Shown in pieces: positions 53,127 through 62,720 of a DNA stretch of 64,000 nt (its first letter is position 1; the number at the start of each line of letters is the position of its first letter). Both the position numbers and the translations under genes were made by a program. Origin of the DNA: Lachnospiraceae bacterium (GTDB lineage Bacteria; Bacillota; Clostridia; Lachnospirales; Lachnospiraceae). The stretch is from assembly GCA_024684215.1 (NCBI GenBank), contig JAIKXH010000100.1:1-64000 (forward strand). The letters run 5' to 3'. A model generated the notes under the pieces. The model had not been told where the DNA came from. It did no database searches and worked only from the letters and a program-made list of their open reading frames with translations.

Positions 53127-54596
53127 TTAAATATCGTAATCTGCATCATCATCCACTTTAAAATCATAATCCACCTGTTCGCGATTTTTATGTTCCGGGA
53201 CATGTATTGGATTATCCAAAGGAATAAATGCGTCTTTATTTGTTTTTATATTAACATCTGTATTTTCAGTGATAATTTCTTTATTTGCAGTATTTGTTTT
53301 ATTTTCTGTATTTTCAGTTTCTTTTTTAGTTTCAATTTCCAAAATACGGAGTTCCTCATCTTCTGAATCTTTTTCGTAGTTAGAATCCTTATCTTTTAAA
53401 TCGGACGAAAAAGCATTATTGGGTTCCTTATATGAAATCATATCAAAGAAATTTCCCGCCATTGCCGAAAGCAGCACTCCAACCATCATGCCTTTACCGT
53501 TTACAAAGCCGGAAAATCCAAAAGCATTATGGGCAAAAAATCCGATAAGTATAAGTGCAATGGCGCTTCCGCAATCGTATTTTCTTTGCATAAATCCGGC
53601 GCAAATACCCGGAATCAATAAAAGCCCCAAAATAAAAGAACTTAAAATGTCTGTTTCAGAGTAAAAATATACAGGTGATGACGTTTTAATAAAATCGTCT
53701 AAAATAAAGCCTGACATATCGGCAAATCCGACGCCTTTAAACTTAGAATAAATATAAATTCCAAGAAAAAGCCCGATCAAGATTCCACCTAAAAACATTA
53801 TTATACTAGCTAAGGTATTTACGGCTTTTTCGTTATTATCCAAATCCTTAGATCCAATAAACATTACAGGGATTACAAGCAAAAAAGAAACTGCGCTGTA
53901 ATCCGTCAAAACAGCTATGCCAAGGAAAAGTCCGCAAATAACAAGATAAATCGCTTTTATACTTCTCCCCGGAAGCATGAACGATATAAACAAAAGGACC
54001 AGCATATTAATGACCAAGGAAACATATTCAGGTCCGTCAAAAAGCGTCGTAATGGCAAAATAAGGCGAAACTAAAGCAAAAACGCCGGATAAAACAGCGG
54101 CATAATTGCCCAAAAGTCTCTTAAATGCAAAAAACAAAAGTACCGAAAAACAAACCGTTAATACAGTATTTATAATTATTGCCGTAAAATACGAATTACC
54201 CAATATTGATGCGATAAAATCATATAATGAATAATATATTTCATCGGCAAAACTTCCTGAATTCGTATATACAAAGGCATTTCCGGAAATCTGTCTGAAT
54301 CTTAGATAAATGCCTCCGCAAAGTGCTAAACCAAAAAATCCGTATGATACAATATTAAGGATTTTCTCATTCTTTTTTATAGCCACAGCTCCGTAATCAT
54401 TCTTTGCAGATTTATAATAAAAAAAGCAAAGCACGGAAAAAAGAATAAAGACAAAAGCAGTAAACAAAAGTCCAATTCCGACATCAAGGAAAAAATATCC
54501 GGCGGCTCTTGTGAAAACAAGAGCACAAAATGCCAGCACCAAAATGCCGTAGAAAACCCAAACTATATCATTGAATCTAGTTTTCTTTAGTCTCAT
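53127..54596 (-). CDS. Polytopic membrane protein, GT-C glycosyltransferase-like
   Basis: 489 residues with about eleven membrane segments (10-385) followed by an acidic Asn/Thr/Glu/Lys-rich cytoplasmic tail (about 395-489). The first large extracytoplasmic loop after helix three has Asp-Glu-Ile-Tyr-Tyr-Ser-Leu-Tyr-Asp, recalling the acidic loop of GT39/GT-C enzymes that use polyprenyl-phosphate sugars. With a GtrB-like GT2 upstream, transfer of a lipid-linked sugar outside the membrane is the likely task. ATG at 54596 is preferred (AAAGG site); it overlaps the GT2 gene by 20 bases, implying coupling. Confidence 0.68.
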   Translation of the reverse strand: MRLKKTRFNDIVWVFYGILVLAFCALVFTRAAGYFFLDVGIGLLFTAFVFILFSVLCFFYYKSAKNDYGAVAIKKNEKILNIVSYGFFGLALCGGIYLRFRQISGNAFVYTNSGSFADEIYYSLYDFIASILGNSYFTAIIINTVLTVCFSVLLFFAFKRLLGNYAAVLSGVFALVSPYFAITTLFDGPEYVSLVINMLVLLFISFMLPGRSIKAIYLVICGLFLGIAVLTDYSAVSFLLVIPVMFIGSKDLDNNEKAVNTLASIIMFLGGILIGLFLGIYIYSKFKGVGFADMSGFILDDFIKTSSPVYFYSETDILSSFILGLLLIPGICAGFMQRKYDCGSAIALILIGFFAHNAFGFSGFVNGKGMMVGVLLSAMAGNFFDMISYKEPNNAFSSDLKDKDSNYEKDSEDEELRILEIETKKETENTENKTNTANKEIITENTDVNIKTNKDAFIPLDNPIHVPEHKNREQVDYDFKVDDDADYDI

Positions 54597-55539
54597 CAGA
54601 AAGCACCTTTTCAATATTGTAACGAGGTCTGTGCTTAACCTCGATATAAACTTTACCGATATACTGTCCTACAAGGCCTATGGAAATAAGCTGCATTCCA
54701 CCTATAAACCAAATTGAAAGCATAAGTGAAGTCCATCCCGGTTCAACATGTCCGAGGAAAAACTGCACAAGTGAATAAATGGCAACAGCAAGTGCTATTA
54801 CAATCATTATGATGCCGGCTCCCAGGATCATGCTTATAGGCTTAATGCTGAATGATGAAATACCGTTAAAAGCAAGTGCCAGCATTTTACTCAAGGGATA
54901 TTTTGACTCACCGGCTGCTCTCTCAAGTCTCTCATAATATACGCAATCGGTTTTATATCCAAGAGTGGGAACAATACCTCTGATAAAGAGATTGGTTTCT
55001 TTATAAAGCGAAAACTGTTCAACCGCGCGTTTACTCATAAGTCTGTAATCCGCATGATTGTAGACTGTTTTAACGCCCATTCCGGCCATAACCTTATAAA
55101 ACGCCTGAGCAGTTGTTCTCTTAAAGAAAGTATCGGTCTTTCTCTCGCTTCTGACGCCATAAACGATGTCACAGCCCTCATGATATTTATCAATCATATC
55201 CTCGATGACCTTTACATCGTCCTGCAAATCTGCATCGATTGATACTGTTACATCACACATATCCTTAGCTGTAACAAGTCCTGCTGTAAGAGCATATTGA
55301 TGTCCTACATTACCTGCAAGCTTAACACCAAAAACCTGAGTTGGATATTTTTCATGCTCCTTTTCAATAAGGTCCCATGTCGCATCCTTACTTCCGTCAT
55401 TGACAAAAAGTACAAAACTATCGCTCGAAATCTTACCCTTGGATACAAGGTCGTCCAAAACACCTCTTAAAACCGGTGCTGATATAGGGAAAACTTCTTC
55501 TTCGTTATAACACGGAACAACAATACCTAATCTGTCCAT
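54577..55539 (-). CDS. GT2 glycosyltransferase, GtrB/DPM-like
   Basis: 320 residues. N-terminal GT-A domain: Val-Val-Pro-Cys-Tyr-Asn-Glu-Glu, Phe-Val-Asn-Asp-Gly-Ser-Lys-Asp, and the metal motif Ser-Ile-Asp-Ala-Asp-Leu-Gln-Asp-Asp. Two C-terminal membrane helices lie at about 232-255 and 268-290. This is the layout of polyprenyl-phosphate glucosyl/mannosyl transferases (GtrB, YkcC). The sugar donor is unknown. GGAGGGG precedes the ATG. It pairs with the overlapping GT-C-like gene. Confidence 0.9.
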   Translation of the reverse strand: MDRLGIVVPCYNEEEVFPISAPVLRGVLDDLVSKGKISSDSFVLFVNDGSKDATWDLIEKEHEKYPTQVFGVKLAGNVGHQYALTAGLVTAKDMCDVTVSIDADLQDDVKVIEDMIDKYHEGCDIVYGVRSERKTDTFFKRTTAQAFYKVMAGMGVKTVYNHADYRLMSKRAVEQFSLYKETNLFIRGIVPTLGYKTDCVYYERLERAAGESKYPLSKMLALAFNGISSFSIKPISMILGAGIIMIVIALAVAIYSLVQFFLGHVEPGWTSLMLSIWFIGGMQLISIGLVGQYIGKVYIEVKHRPRYNIEKVLSDETKEN

Positions 55540-55622
55540 AACCCCTCCGAAAGTGATATTTATATAGCTTTATAACACAAAGCTAGCACCATGCCCTGTT
55601 TTCGAGAATGGTGCCAACATTT

Positions 55623-56357
55623 TTACTCATCCCAGTTGTGATATACAGCCTGAACATCGTCGTCATCATCAAGAAGATCGAGAGTTCTCTGAAGGCTCTT
55701 AATCTGGTCCTCATCGGTTAAAGTAACATAGTTTTGAGGAATCATTGTTACTTCAGCGCTAAGCATAGGAACTTTTGCATCCTCAAGAGCTTTTCTTACT
55801 GCCTCCAAAACCTTTTCATCAGGCTCTGTAAGAACTTCATAGCTGTCTTCTTCGGCTGCAAAATCTTCAGCACCGGAATCAAGTGCAAGCATCATAAGGT
55901 CATCCTCTTCCATGTCACACTCTTCCTTATCGATGATGATCTGGCCCTTCTTATCAAACATATAAGATACGCAGCCCTGAGTACCAACGCTTCCGTTGCC
56001 CTTTGTAAAAGCACTTCTTACATTTGCGGCTGTACGATTCTTGTTATCGGTAAGTGCATCTACGATAATTGCGATACCGTTAGGTCCGTATCCCTCGTAA
56101 GTTACATATTCATAATTGACTCCGCTGCCTTCGCCGGCTGCCTTCTTGATACCTCTGTCGATTGTATCATTGGGCATGTTGTTCGCTTTAGCCTTTGCAA
56201 TTACTGTAGCAAGCTTAAAGTTGTTGTTGGGATCGGGTCCACCCTCTTTAACGGCAACAGCGATTTCACGTCCGATGATAGTGAAAATCTTTCCCTTAGC
56301 TGCATCATTTTTTTCTTTTTTATGCTTGATGTTAGCAAATTTTGAATGTCCTGACAT
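55623..56357 (-). CDS. yebC: YebC/PmpR family protein
   Basis: 244 residues. It starts [14 protein letters not shown], the family signature; three alpha/beta domains follow with Glu-Gly-Tyr-Gly-Pro-Asn-Gly near 85. Long annotated as a transcription regulator; related proteins act in translation of difficult (for example proline-rich) stretches. It has its own near-consensus promoter overlapping the upstream stop codon. A hairpin without U-run follows (55586-55614). Confidence 0.94.
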   Translation of the reverse strand: MSGHSKFANIKHKKEKNDAAKGKIFTIIGREIAVAVKEGGPDPNNNFKLATVIAKAKANNMPNDTIDRGIKKAAGEGSGVNYEYVTYEGYGPNGIAIIVDALTDNKNRTAANVRSAFTKGNGSVGTQGCVSYMFDKKGQIIIDKEECDMEEDDLMMLALDSGAEDFAAEEDSYEVLTEPDEKVLEAVRKALEDAKVPMLSAEVTMIPQNYVTLTDEDQIKSLQRTLDLLDDDDDVQAVYHNWDE

Positions 56358-56398
56358 AAACTAAAAACCTCGTCTTTCTTTTAACACATACATGAAAA

Positions 56399-56427
56399 AT
56401 TATATCAAATAAGCGCTGATACATCAA
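56399..56427 (-). promoter_or_regulatory. yebC promoter overlapping the lipid kinase stop codon
   Basis: Minus strand: TTGATG, 17-bp spacer, TATAAT. The TGA stop of the upstream gene lies within the -35 hexamer. Confidence 0.75.
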
Positions 56428-57275
56428 GTTGTGACCTCGTACTCAGACACGTTAAGCACTGTCTCTCCGTCAATCTGCAAAGCACATGCTCTGTCGAAAG
56501 CGACCTTAACATTATTGCCCTTGTAAATAGATACAACCTTTTTGTTTTTAACATGTTCTCCCTTAAAAATATTGGGAAATACAATAAGCGCTTTTAAAGC
56601 AAAACCTGTCTTGTAAGTCATAACGGATACCGTTTTATCCGCTGCCAATCTGTCCTGTTCGGGGCATGCCATCATGCCGCCGCCGTAAAATCTGCCCTTC
56701 ATGGTAGGAACAAGCCATGTCTTTTCGGCGATAAACTTTTTTCCGTCAATCGTAACGGTAGCCGTAACAGGCTTAAAGTGGAACAAAATGCCCTTAATTG
56801 CAATGCCTGTATAATTTACCTTCTTGTCGGATTTTTCTTTCTGCTTGTCACCGACCTCGCAGCAATAGCCGTCGATACCGTAGCCGATACCGTTTATGAA
56901 TTTGGAAGTCTTACCGTTAATGGTAACGGTGGGAAGATCTTTAAAGAACCTGTTTACATCCTTAACTATCTCCCCGGGGTTAACTCCAATATCTCTTAAA
57001 AAATCGTTTCCGGTACCGCATGCAAAATAATCTATCGGCTTTTCAAGGGTGCTCTCGCTAACATGGTTGATGTAATAATTCAGAGTGCCGTCTCCTCCGC
57101 AAAGAACACATCTTACATTGTCCTGAACGGATGAAAAATACGCTTCATAATCTTCGATTTCGGTAATATCTATGAGCTGAATATCTTCGTCTTTTAAGAC
57201 ATCCTTGATCTTTAGTGCTTCTTCATGGCCCCTGCCATTATTAGCTTTACGGTTATAAAGAATTTTGTACTCCAT
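56424..57275 (-). CDS. Diacylglycerol/lipid kinase family protein
   Basis: 283 residues, YegS/DgkB-type fold. N-terminal Asn-Arg-Lys-Ala-Asn-Asn-Gly-Arg-Gly, nucleotide motif Cys-Gly-Gly-Asp-Gly-Thr-Leu-Asn and Cys-Gly-Thr-Gly-Asn-Asp-Phe are intact. The C-terminal beta domain ends at Gln-Ile-Asp-Gly-Glu. It should phosphorylate diacylglycerol or another lipid at the membrane, recycling lipoteichoic-acid by-products in Firmicutes. GGAGG precedes the ATG; it lies 24 bases after alaS. Confidence 0.92.
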   Translation of the reverse strand: MEYKILYNRKANNGRGHEEALKIKDVLKDEDIQLIDITEIEDYEAYFSSVQDNVRCVLCGGDGTLNYYINHVSESTLEKPIDYFACGTGNDFLRDIGVNPGEIVKDVNRFFKDLPTVTINGKTSKFINGIGYGIDGYCCEVGDKQKEKSDKKVNYTGIAIKGILFHFKPVTATVTIDGKKFIAEKTWLVPTMKGRFYGGGMMACPEQDRLAADKTVSVMTYKTGFALKALIVFPNIFKGEHVKNKKVVSIYKGNNVKVAFDRACALQIDGETVLNVSEYEVTT

Positions 57276-57299
57276 ACATTTCCTCCATGACTCAAATTA

Positions 57300-59957
57300 T
57301 TACAACTGAGACTCAAGTACTTTAACAGCCTCTGCTACAGCAGCAGGGATACCTGCAGGATTCTTACCGCCGGCCTGAGCCATATTCGGTCTTCCTCCAC
57401 CGCCGCCGCCTACCAAAGCAGCGATTCCCTTTATAAGATTTCCGGCGTGAGCTCCCTTTGAAACCGCACCGTCGGTAGCCATAGCCACCATATTAACTTT
57501 TCCGCCTGCTTCTGACAAAAGAACTATAACGCCTTCACCGATTTTAGCTTTAAGCTGATCTCCGAGGTCTCTGAGTCCGTTCATATCAACTCCGGCAACA
57601 TCGGTGGCAAGCATCTTAAGTCCTTTTACCTCAACGACCTTGTCCATGACATCGCCTAAAGCTTCCTTTGCAGCCTTGGATTTAAGAGATTCGTTCTCGC
57701 TCTTAAGCTCTTTAATCTCTGCATTCATCTTTTCGAGTCTGTCCAAAAGTGCTGCAGGAGTAGTCTTTACAAGCTTCGCCGCTTCGTTAAGTTCATCTTC
57801 GAGTTTCTTGTAATATGCAGTAACATTGGTTCCGGTAATAGCTTCAATTCTTCTGGTTCCGGCAGCTACACCGTTTTCGGAAAGAATCTTGAAGCTCATA
57901 ATCTCGCCGGTAGACGATACATGTGTACCGCCGCAAAGTTCCTTTGAGAAATCTCCCATGGAAACAACTCTTACGGACTCTCCGTACTTCTCTCCGAAAA
58001 GTGCGGTAGCTCCGCTCTTCTTAGCCTCTTCGATACCCATGACCTTTGTGTTTACAGCCATATTCTCAGCAATTTTTGCATTTACAATAGCTTCAACCTT
58101 AGCAATTTCCTCAGCTGTCATAGCCTGACCGTGAGAGAAGTCAAATCTTGTTCTGTCAGGATCCTGGTAAGAACCGGCCTGCGCAACATGATCTCCCAAA
58201 ACCTCTCTTAAAGCGCTCTGAAGAAGGTGTGTTGCAGAGTGGTTTCTGCAGGTCTTAGCTCTGTTTTCGGCATCAACATTTAGTGATACGCTGTCAGATA
58301 CCTTGAAAGATCCGCTTACTACCTTACCTATATGAGCGGTTCTTCCGCCTGCCACATGGATAGTCTCTTCAACAACAAACTTAGATCCGTCCTTGCCAAG
58401 GATCTCACCTATATCTCCTACCTGACCGCCCATCGTTCCGTAGAAGGTGGTTTTATCAGTGATAATAGATCCCTGTTCCCCGGTCTTTAACTCATCTGCA
58501 AGTGAATCCGCACCGGCCATGGCAATGATTTTACCATTACAGCCAAGGGCATCATAACCTAAAAATTCACACTTAAGAGCGGCATCTAAAGAATCAAACA
58601 CACCTGTGCTTATAGAAAGATTTGCTGAGAAGTTCTGATTGCTTCTGGCAAGCTCTTTCTGCTTAGCCATAGCTTCCTTGAAGCCTTCCTCATCAACCGA
58701 AAAGCCCTCTTCTTCAGCCATCTCAAGAGTTACCTCATAAGGGAATCCGAAGGTATCATAGAGATAAAAGGCTTCCTTACCCTCAACCTTCTTTGAACCT
58801 TCTGCCTTCTTGGCATCAAGTATTTTCTTAAATTCCTTCATGCCGTTCTCAAGAGTAGACTCAAAACGGTTAATTTCCTTTTTAAGCTCTCCTAAGATAT
58901 AATCTTTATTCTTTACAAGATTGGGATAACCCTCACTGTAAATATCATCAATATAAATGCTTCCTACCGAAAGGAGCTGTTCTGCGTTAAGTCCGAGGCT
59001 TCTGCCATGTCTTACCGCACGGCGGATAAGTCTTCTAAGAATATATCCTGCACCGGTGTTATCGGGAAGAAGTCTTGCTTCATCGCCAATGAGCATAATG
59101 GAAGTTCTTAAGTGATCGGCTACGATTCGCATTGACTTGGTATTCTTGTCCTCAGCATCGTATTTGTATCCGCTAAGTTCTTCTATTTTTGCAATAACAG
59201 AAGCAAAAAGCTCAGTCTTGTATACATCATCAATACCGTTAAGGAATGCAAAGTTTCTCTCAAGCCCCCATCCGGTATCAACATTCTTTTGCTTTAAAGG
59301 AGTAAGGCTGCCGTCATGATGCTTCTCATATTGCATAAATACATCATTTCCTACCTCTGTATATCTGCCGCAGTGGCAACCGGGCTTACAGTCAGGTCCG
59401 CAGGGAGCTTTTGTCTCATCGATAAAGAACATCTCAGAGTCAGGTCCGCAAGGTCCGTATTCAAGTCCCCACCAATTGTCCTCGGCGGGAAGATAATATA
59501 CATTTTCTTTTTTAAAGCCTGATGCTATACGATACTGTGCTCCTTCTTCATCTCTAGGCGCATTTTCATCTCCCGCAAACACTGTTGCAGCCAAATGATC
59601 GGCATCAAATCCAAATACGTCGGTAAGAAGCTCGAAGCTCCATTTGCATCTTTCCTCTTTAAAATAATCGCCAAGGCTCCAGCTTCCCATCATTTCAAAA
59701 AAAGTAAGATGGCTCTTATCACCTACGGAATCAATATCGTTGGTACGAACACATCCCTGGATATTGCAGAGTCTGGTTCCCTTGGGATGCTTTTCGCCCA
59801 AAAGATAAGGCATAAGAGGCTGCATGCCTGCAACGTTGAACATAACACCGGTAGAACCGTCTGATACAAGCGATACGGCGCCTACATCAACATGTCCTCT
59901 CTCCTTATAAAAATTAAGCCAAGCATTTCTAAGTTCATTGTATGTAAACTTTTTCAT
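57300..59957 (-). CDS. alaS: Alanyl-tRNA synthetase
   Basis: 885 residues. Class II aminoacylation domain (1-450), editing domain with His-Ser-Ala-Thr-His-Leu-Leu and Cys-Gly-Gly-Thr-His-Val, and a C-Ala domain with a six-glycine run before Arg-Pro-Asn-Met-Ala-Gln-Ala-Gly. A zinc-knuckle-like segment (Cys-Gly-Pro-Asp-Cys-Lys-Pro-Gly-Cys-His-Cys-Gly) near 185 is prominent. The start at 59957 follows GGAGAA; the frame is open 42 bases further, into a hairpin region. It follows glyQS by about 80 bases. No T-box was seen. Confidence 0.96.
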   Translation of the reverse strand: MKKFTYNELRNAWLNFYKERGHVDVGAVSLVSDGSTGVMFNVAGMQPLMPYLLGEKHPKGTRLCNIQGCVRTNDIDSVGDKSHLTFFEMMGSWSLGDYFKEERCKWSFELLTDVFGFDADHLAATVFAGDENAPRDEEGAQYRIASGFKKENVYYLPAEDNWWGLEYGPCGPDSEMFFIDETKAPCGPDCKPGCHCGRYTEVGNDVFMQYEKHHDGSLTPLKQKNVDTGWGLERNFAFLNGIDDVYKTELFASVIAKIEELSGYKYDAEDKNTKSMRIVADHLRTSIMLIGDEARLLPDNTGAGYILRRLIRRAVRHGRSLGLNAEQLLSVGSIYIDDIYSEGYPNLVKNKDYILGELKKEINRFESTLENGMKEFKKILDAKKAEGSKKVEGKEAFYLYDTFGFPYEVTLEMAEEEGFSVDEEGFKEAMAKQKELARSNQNFSANLSISTGVFDSLDAALKCEFLGYDALGCNGKIIAMAGADSLADELKTGEQGSIITDKTTFYGTMGGQVGDIGEILGKDGSKFVVEETIHVAGGRTAHIGKVVSGSFKVSDSVSLNVDAENRAKTCRNHSATHLLQSALREVLGDHVAQAGSYQDPDRTRFDFSHGQAMTAEEIAKVEAIVNAKIAENMAVNTKVMGIEEAKKSGATALFGEKYGESVRVVSMGDFSKELCGGTHVSSTGEIMSFKILSENGVAAGTRRIEAITGTNVTAYYKKLEDELNEAAKLVKTTPAALLDRLEKMNAEIKELKSENESLKSKAAKEALGDVMDKVVEVKGLKMLATDVAGVDMNGLRDLGDQLKAKIGEGVIVLLSEAGGKVNMVAMATDGAVSKGAHAGNLIKGIAALVGGGGGGRPNMAQAGGKNPAGIPAAVAEAVKVLESQL

Positions 59958-59991
59958 TTTTTCATTTCTCCGAATAAGAAATTTTATTTTC

Positions 59992-60019
59992 GCCCGCATA
60001 GTTTCAAACCTATGCAGGC
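59992..60019 (-). promoter_or_regulatory. 10-bp hairpin between glyQS and alaS
   Basis: Minus strand GCCTGCATAG, 8-base loop, CTATGCGGGC (one G-U pair), followed by GAAAATAAAATTTC rather than a U-run. It is more likely a processing or mRNA-stability element than a full terminator. Confidence 0.5.
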
Positions 60020-60037
60020 ATAATATTTAACACTGGA

Positions 60038-61435
60038 TCAGAAAGTAAACTTGTCGGCAAAGAAAGCATCAAGCTCGTCGATAGCAATTCTTTCCTGCTC
60101 CATAGAGTCACGGAAACGTACAGTAACCTTTCCGTCGGTCTCGGAATCAAAATCGTAAGTAATGCAGAAAGGAGTACCGATCTCATCCTGACGACGATAA
60201 CGCTTACCTATGTTACCTCTCTCATCAAATTCGCAATTGTATTTCTTTGAGAGCTGAGCATAAATCTTTTCTGCGCCCTCGTTAAGCTTCTTTGAAAGAG
60301 GAAGGATACCGATCTTTACGGGAGCAAGTGCGGGATGGAAACGAAGTACGGTTCTCATATCGGGCTTTTCCTGCGTTCCAAGGTTCTCTTCATCATATGC
60401 TGCGCAAAGGAATGCAAGAACTACACGGTCAGCACCAAGTGAAGGCTCGATAACATAAGGAATATATCTCTCGCTTGTCTCATCATCAAAGTAGCTGAGA
60501 TCCTCTTTTGATACATTCTGATGCTGAGTAAGGTCGTAATCCGTACGATCGGCGATACCCCAAAGTTCACCCCAGCCGAAGGGGAATAAGAACTCGATAT
60601 CAGTGGTATGTCTTGAATAGAAAGCAAGCTCTGCTGGATCGTGATCTCTGAGTCTCATTTCCTCTTCTTTGATTCCGAGGCTCTTTAAGAAATCACGGCA
60701 ATATGCTCTCCAGTACTCAAACCACTCATCATCCGTACCGGGCTTGCAGAAAAATTCAAGCTCCATCTGTTCAAACTCTCTGGTACGGAAAGTGAAGTTA
60801 CCGGGAGTGATTTCGTTTCTGAAAGACTTACCGATCTGGCCGATTCCGAAAGGAACCTTCTTACGGGAAGTTCTCTGAACATTCTTGAAGTTTACAAAAA
60901 TACCCTGTGCTGTCTCGGGACGAAGATAAACTGTATTTTTAGCATCCTCGGTAACACCCTGGAAGGTCTTAAACATAAGGTTAAACTGTCTGATATCGGT
61001 GAAATTATGCTTACCGCAGGTAGGACAGGGAACCGAATTTTCCTTGATGAAGTTCATCATCTGCTCCTGAGTCCAACCGTCTACACTTGAATCAAGAGTG
61101 ATTCCGTTTGCCTGTGCAAAATCCTCGATGATTTTGTCGGCTCTGAATCTCTCATGACACTCTTTGCAATCCATAAGAGGATCCGAAAAGCTTCCGAGAT
61201 GTCCCGAAGCGATCCATGTCTGAGGGTTCATTAAGATAGCGCAATCCACACCTACATTATAAGGGTTTTCCTGGACAAATTTCTGCCACCAGGCTCGTTT
61301 TACATTGTTTTTGAGCTCCACGCCCAAATTTCCGTAATCCCAGGTATTGGCAAGTCCGCCGTAAATCTCGGAACCGGGATAAACGAATCCTCTCGCCTTT
61401 GCCAGACTAACAATCTTGTCCATTGTTTTTTCCAT
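60038..61435 (-). CDS. glyQS: Glycyl-tRNA synthetase, dimeric single-chain type
   Basis: 465 residues. The alpha2-type class II enzyme, not the GlyQ+GlyS tetramer. Class II motif 2 appears in Gly-Lys-Ser-Phe-Arg-Asn-Glu-Ile and motif 3 near Glu-Pro-Ser-Leu-Gly-Ala-Asp-Arg. An inserted zinc-like pair (Cys-Lys-Glu-Cys; Cys-Pro-Thr-Cys) lies in 95-150. The C-terminal anticodon domain is present. A near-consensus promoter at 61496-61524 gives a leader of only about 50 bases, too short for the T-box riboswitch often found before Firmicutes glycyl-tRNA synthetases. Confidence 0.96.
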   Translation of the reverse strand: MEKTMDKIVSLAKARGFVYPGSEIYGGLANTWDYGNLGVELKNNVKRAWWQKFVQENPYNVGVDCAILMNPQTWIASGHLGSFSDPLMDCKECHERFRADKIIEDFAQANGITLDSSVDGWTQEQMMNFIKENSVPCPTCGKHNFTDIRQFNLMFKTFQGVTEDAKNTVYLRPETAQGIFVNFKNVQRTSRKKVPFGIGQIGKSFRNEITPGNFTFRTREFEQMELEFFCKPGTDDEWFEYWRAYCRDFLKSLGIKEEEMRLRDHDPAELAFYSRHTTDIEFLFPFGWGELWGIADRTDYDLTQHQNVSKEDLSYFDDETSERYIPYVIEPSLGADRVVLAFLCAAYDEENLGTQEKPDMRTVLRFHPALAPVKIGILPLSKKLNEGAEKIYAQLSKKYNCEFDERGNIGKRYRRQDEIGTPFCITYDFDSETDGKVTVRFRDSMEQERIAIDELDAFFADKFTF

Positions 61436-61495
61436 AAAAAACTTCCTCCTAACGCTTTTTAAGCGATTAATATTAAAGCATAATACAACTGATTA

Positions 61496-61524
61496 ATTAT
61501 ACTTTTAAAACCCAGAAAAATCAA
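61496..61524 (-). promoter_or_regulatory. glyQS promoter
   Basis: Minus strand: TTGATT, 17-bp spacer, TATAAT. The short leader carries a small hairpin (CGCTT-AAA-AAGCG) just before AGGAGG. Confidence 0.78.
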
Positions 61525-61536
61525 CTGTTTACAACG

Positions 61537-61569
61537 AAAAAAGCCGAGGACATTCTTAATGTCTTCGGC
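61537..61569 (-). terminator. Terminator after the C_GCAxxG_C_C gene
   Basis: Minus strand GCCGAAGACATT / AATGTCCTCGGC (12 bp, one mismatch) with a three-base loop and six T. It ends the era-recO transcription unit. Confidence 0.9.
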
Positions 61570-61618
61570 CAAAAATATAACTGATTGATAAAAAATAGAC
61601 AAAACACGCGTCTCCAGC

Positions 61619-62011
61619 CTATGAAAGGCCCATAACCTCTTCGTAAGATAAAACAGCATTTCTTACACATTCCTCGCAAGGACATAAAGGTTTACCGTCA
61701 GTAACAGTCTTTAGATCTCTGCATTTAATAGCTCCGCATTTTTCTCTATAGCTCTCCTGAATCTGTCTCGTTTTTGGTAAGGTTCCCCTTCCTTCGGTCA
61801 CGAGTCCGGTGATCATACCTGCTCCGATAAGTGCTCCGCAGGTTGCCTCCATATTACCCATACCTGCACAAAATCCCGCTGTAATCTGCTTAAGATTTTC
61901 GTCAGTCAGAGGTGTTAAATCCCCAAGTGCTGCAGTAACAGCCTGTGAGCAGTTATACCCTCCCCTAGTTTTAAGTTCTACAGCTTTTTGTGCTCTTTCG
62001 TTAATATTCAT
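61619..62011 (-). CDS. C_GCAxxG_C_C family redox-type protein
   Basis: 130 residues. The spaced cysteines define the family: Tyr-Asn-Cys-Ser-Gln-Ala near 18, Cys-Ala-Gly-Met-Gly, Thr-Cys-Gly-Ala-Leu-Ile-Gly-Ala-Gly, then Lys-Cys-Gly-Ala-Ile-Lys-Cys-Arg and Cys-Pro-Cys-Glu-Glu-Cys. Function unknown; a metal or redox role is suggested by the cysteines. ATG at 62011 follows AAGAGG; an in-frame GTG 18 bases upstream overlaps the site. It follows recO by 20 bases and ends the operon. Confidence 0.88.
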   Translation of the reverse strand: MNINERAQKAVELKTRGGYNCSQAVTAALGDLTPLTDENLKQITAGFCAGMGNMEATCGALIGAGMITGLVTEGRGTLPKTRQIQESYREKCGAIKCRDLKTVTDGKPLCPCEECVRNAVLSYEEVMGLS

Positions 62012-62031
62012 AGTTTTCCTCTTTTTCACCT

Positions 62032-62679
62032 TTAACCCGTTTCAAGTATTTCAAGGCTTTTAAAATGATGCTCCATATAACGCTTACAATATAGCTTTGA
62101 AACCGATTTGATTTCCTCCAAAACGCTTTCCGTAACATTAAAAGAATACAAAGACTCAATGGGACTTTGCCTTATAAACTCAAGAGTATACAATGCAGAG
62201 TCGCTTAGCCTTATATCCCGCGGCGCTCCGGGATACTCGCCGTTAATAACAATTGATTTAAGCTCATACACCGCTCTCACGAGTCCGTTTGGCAGACTTG
62301 GCGCACAAAGTGCTCTAAGCGACTGATAAAAAAGCTTCATCATATCGCGCTCATCATTATTCTCACGACAATAATAATCGGCAATCTCAGCAAAATAAGA
62401 CGCATAAAATGAAGCGTCCAGATTGTTTCTGAACTCTTCAAAATAATTCTTGATATCAGCATCTGCGATATTATATGCATCTCTTCCCTCGTATAGCTTA
62501 AAGCTTCCGAAACAAAAAGGGCAAGTGGTGGCGGAAAACCTGGAATTAGGCTTTCTCGCCCCTCTTGCAAATGCCGAAATCTTACCTCTTGAATTTGTAA
62601 GTATGGTAACCCGTCTGTCGCTCTCCCCTATAGGGCTTTGTTTAATGACAATACCGGTTACGATGATAAAATCCTGCAT
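62032..62679 (-). CDS. recO: DNA repair protein RecO, short form
   Basis: 215 residues. N-terminal OB fold with Gly-Ile-Val-Ile-Lys-Gln-Ser-Pro-Ile-Gly-Glu-Ser-Asp-Arg-Arg and Gly-Lys-Ile-Ser-Ala-Phe-Ala-Arg-Gly-Ala-Arg-Lys; helical domain after 90. RecO loads RecA with RecR in gap repair. It is about 30 residues shorter than common RecO and has no Cys4 zinc site. No good ribosome site; an extended -10 (TGGTATAAA, 62688-62693) ends 8 bases before the ATG, suggesting a leaderless mRNA. Synteny era-recO-glyQS supports the call. Confidence 0.92.
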   Translation of the reverse strand: MQDFIIVTGIVIKQSPIGESDRRVTILTNSRGKISAFARGARKPNSRFSATTCPFCFGSFKLYEGRDAYNIADADIKNYFEEFRNNLDASFYASYFAEIADYYCRENNDERDMMKLFYQSLRALCAPSLPNGLVRAVYELKSIVINGEYPGAPRDIRLSDSALYTLEFIRQSPIESLYSFNVTESVLEEIKSVSKLYCKRYMEHHFKSLEILETG

Positions 62680-62687
62680 ACCGATTA

Positions 62688-62693
62688 TTTATA
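62688..62693 (-). promoter_or_regulatory. Extended -10 element abutting recO
   Basis: Minus strand TATAAA preceded by TGG. A TAGACA lies 19 bases upstream. The element is 8 bases from the ATG, so any transcript from it would have almost no leader. Confidence 0.45.
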
Positions 62694-62720
62694 CCAATAT
62701 CCTGATGTGATTTGTCTATA

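Noticed and set aside
55586-55614. Hairpin GCACCAT...ATGGTGC after yebC as an intrinsic terminator
   Set aside because: No U-run follows on the minus strand, so it was not listed as a terminator.
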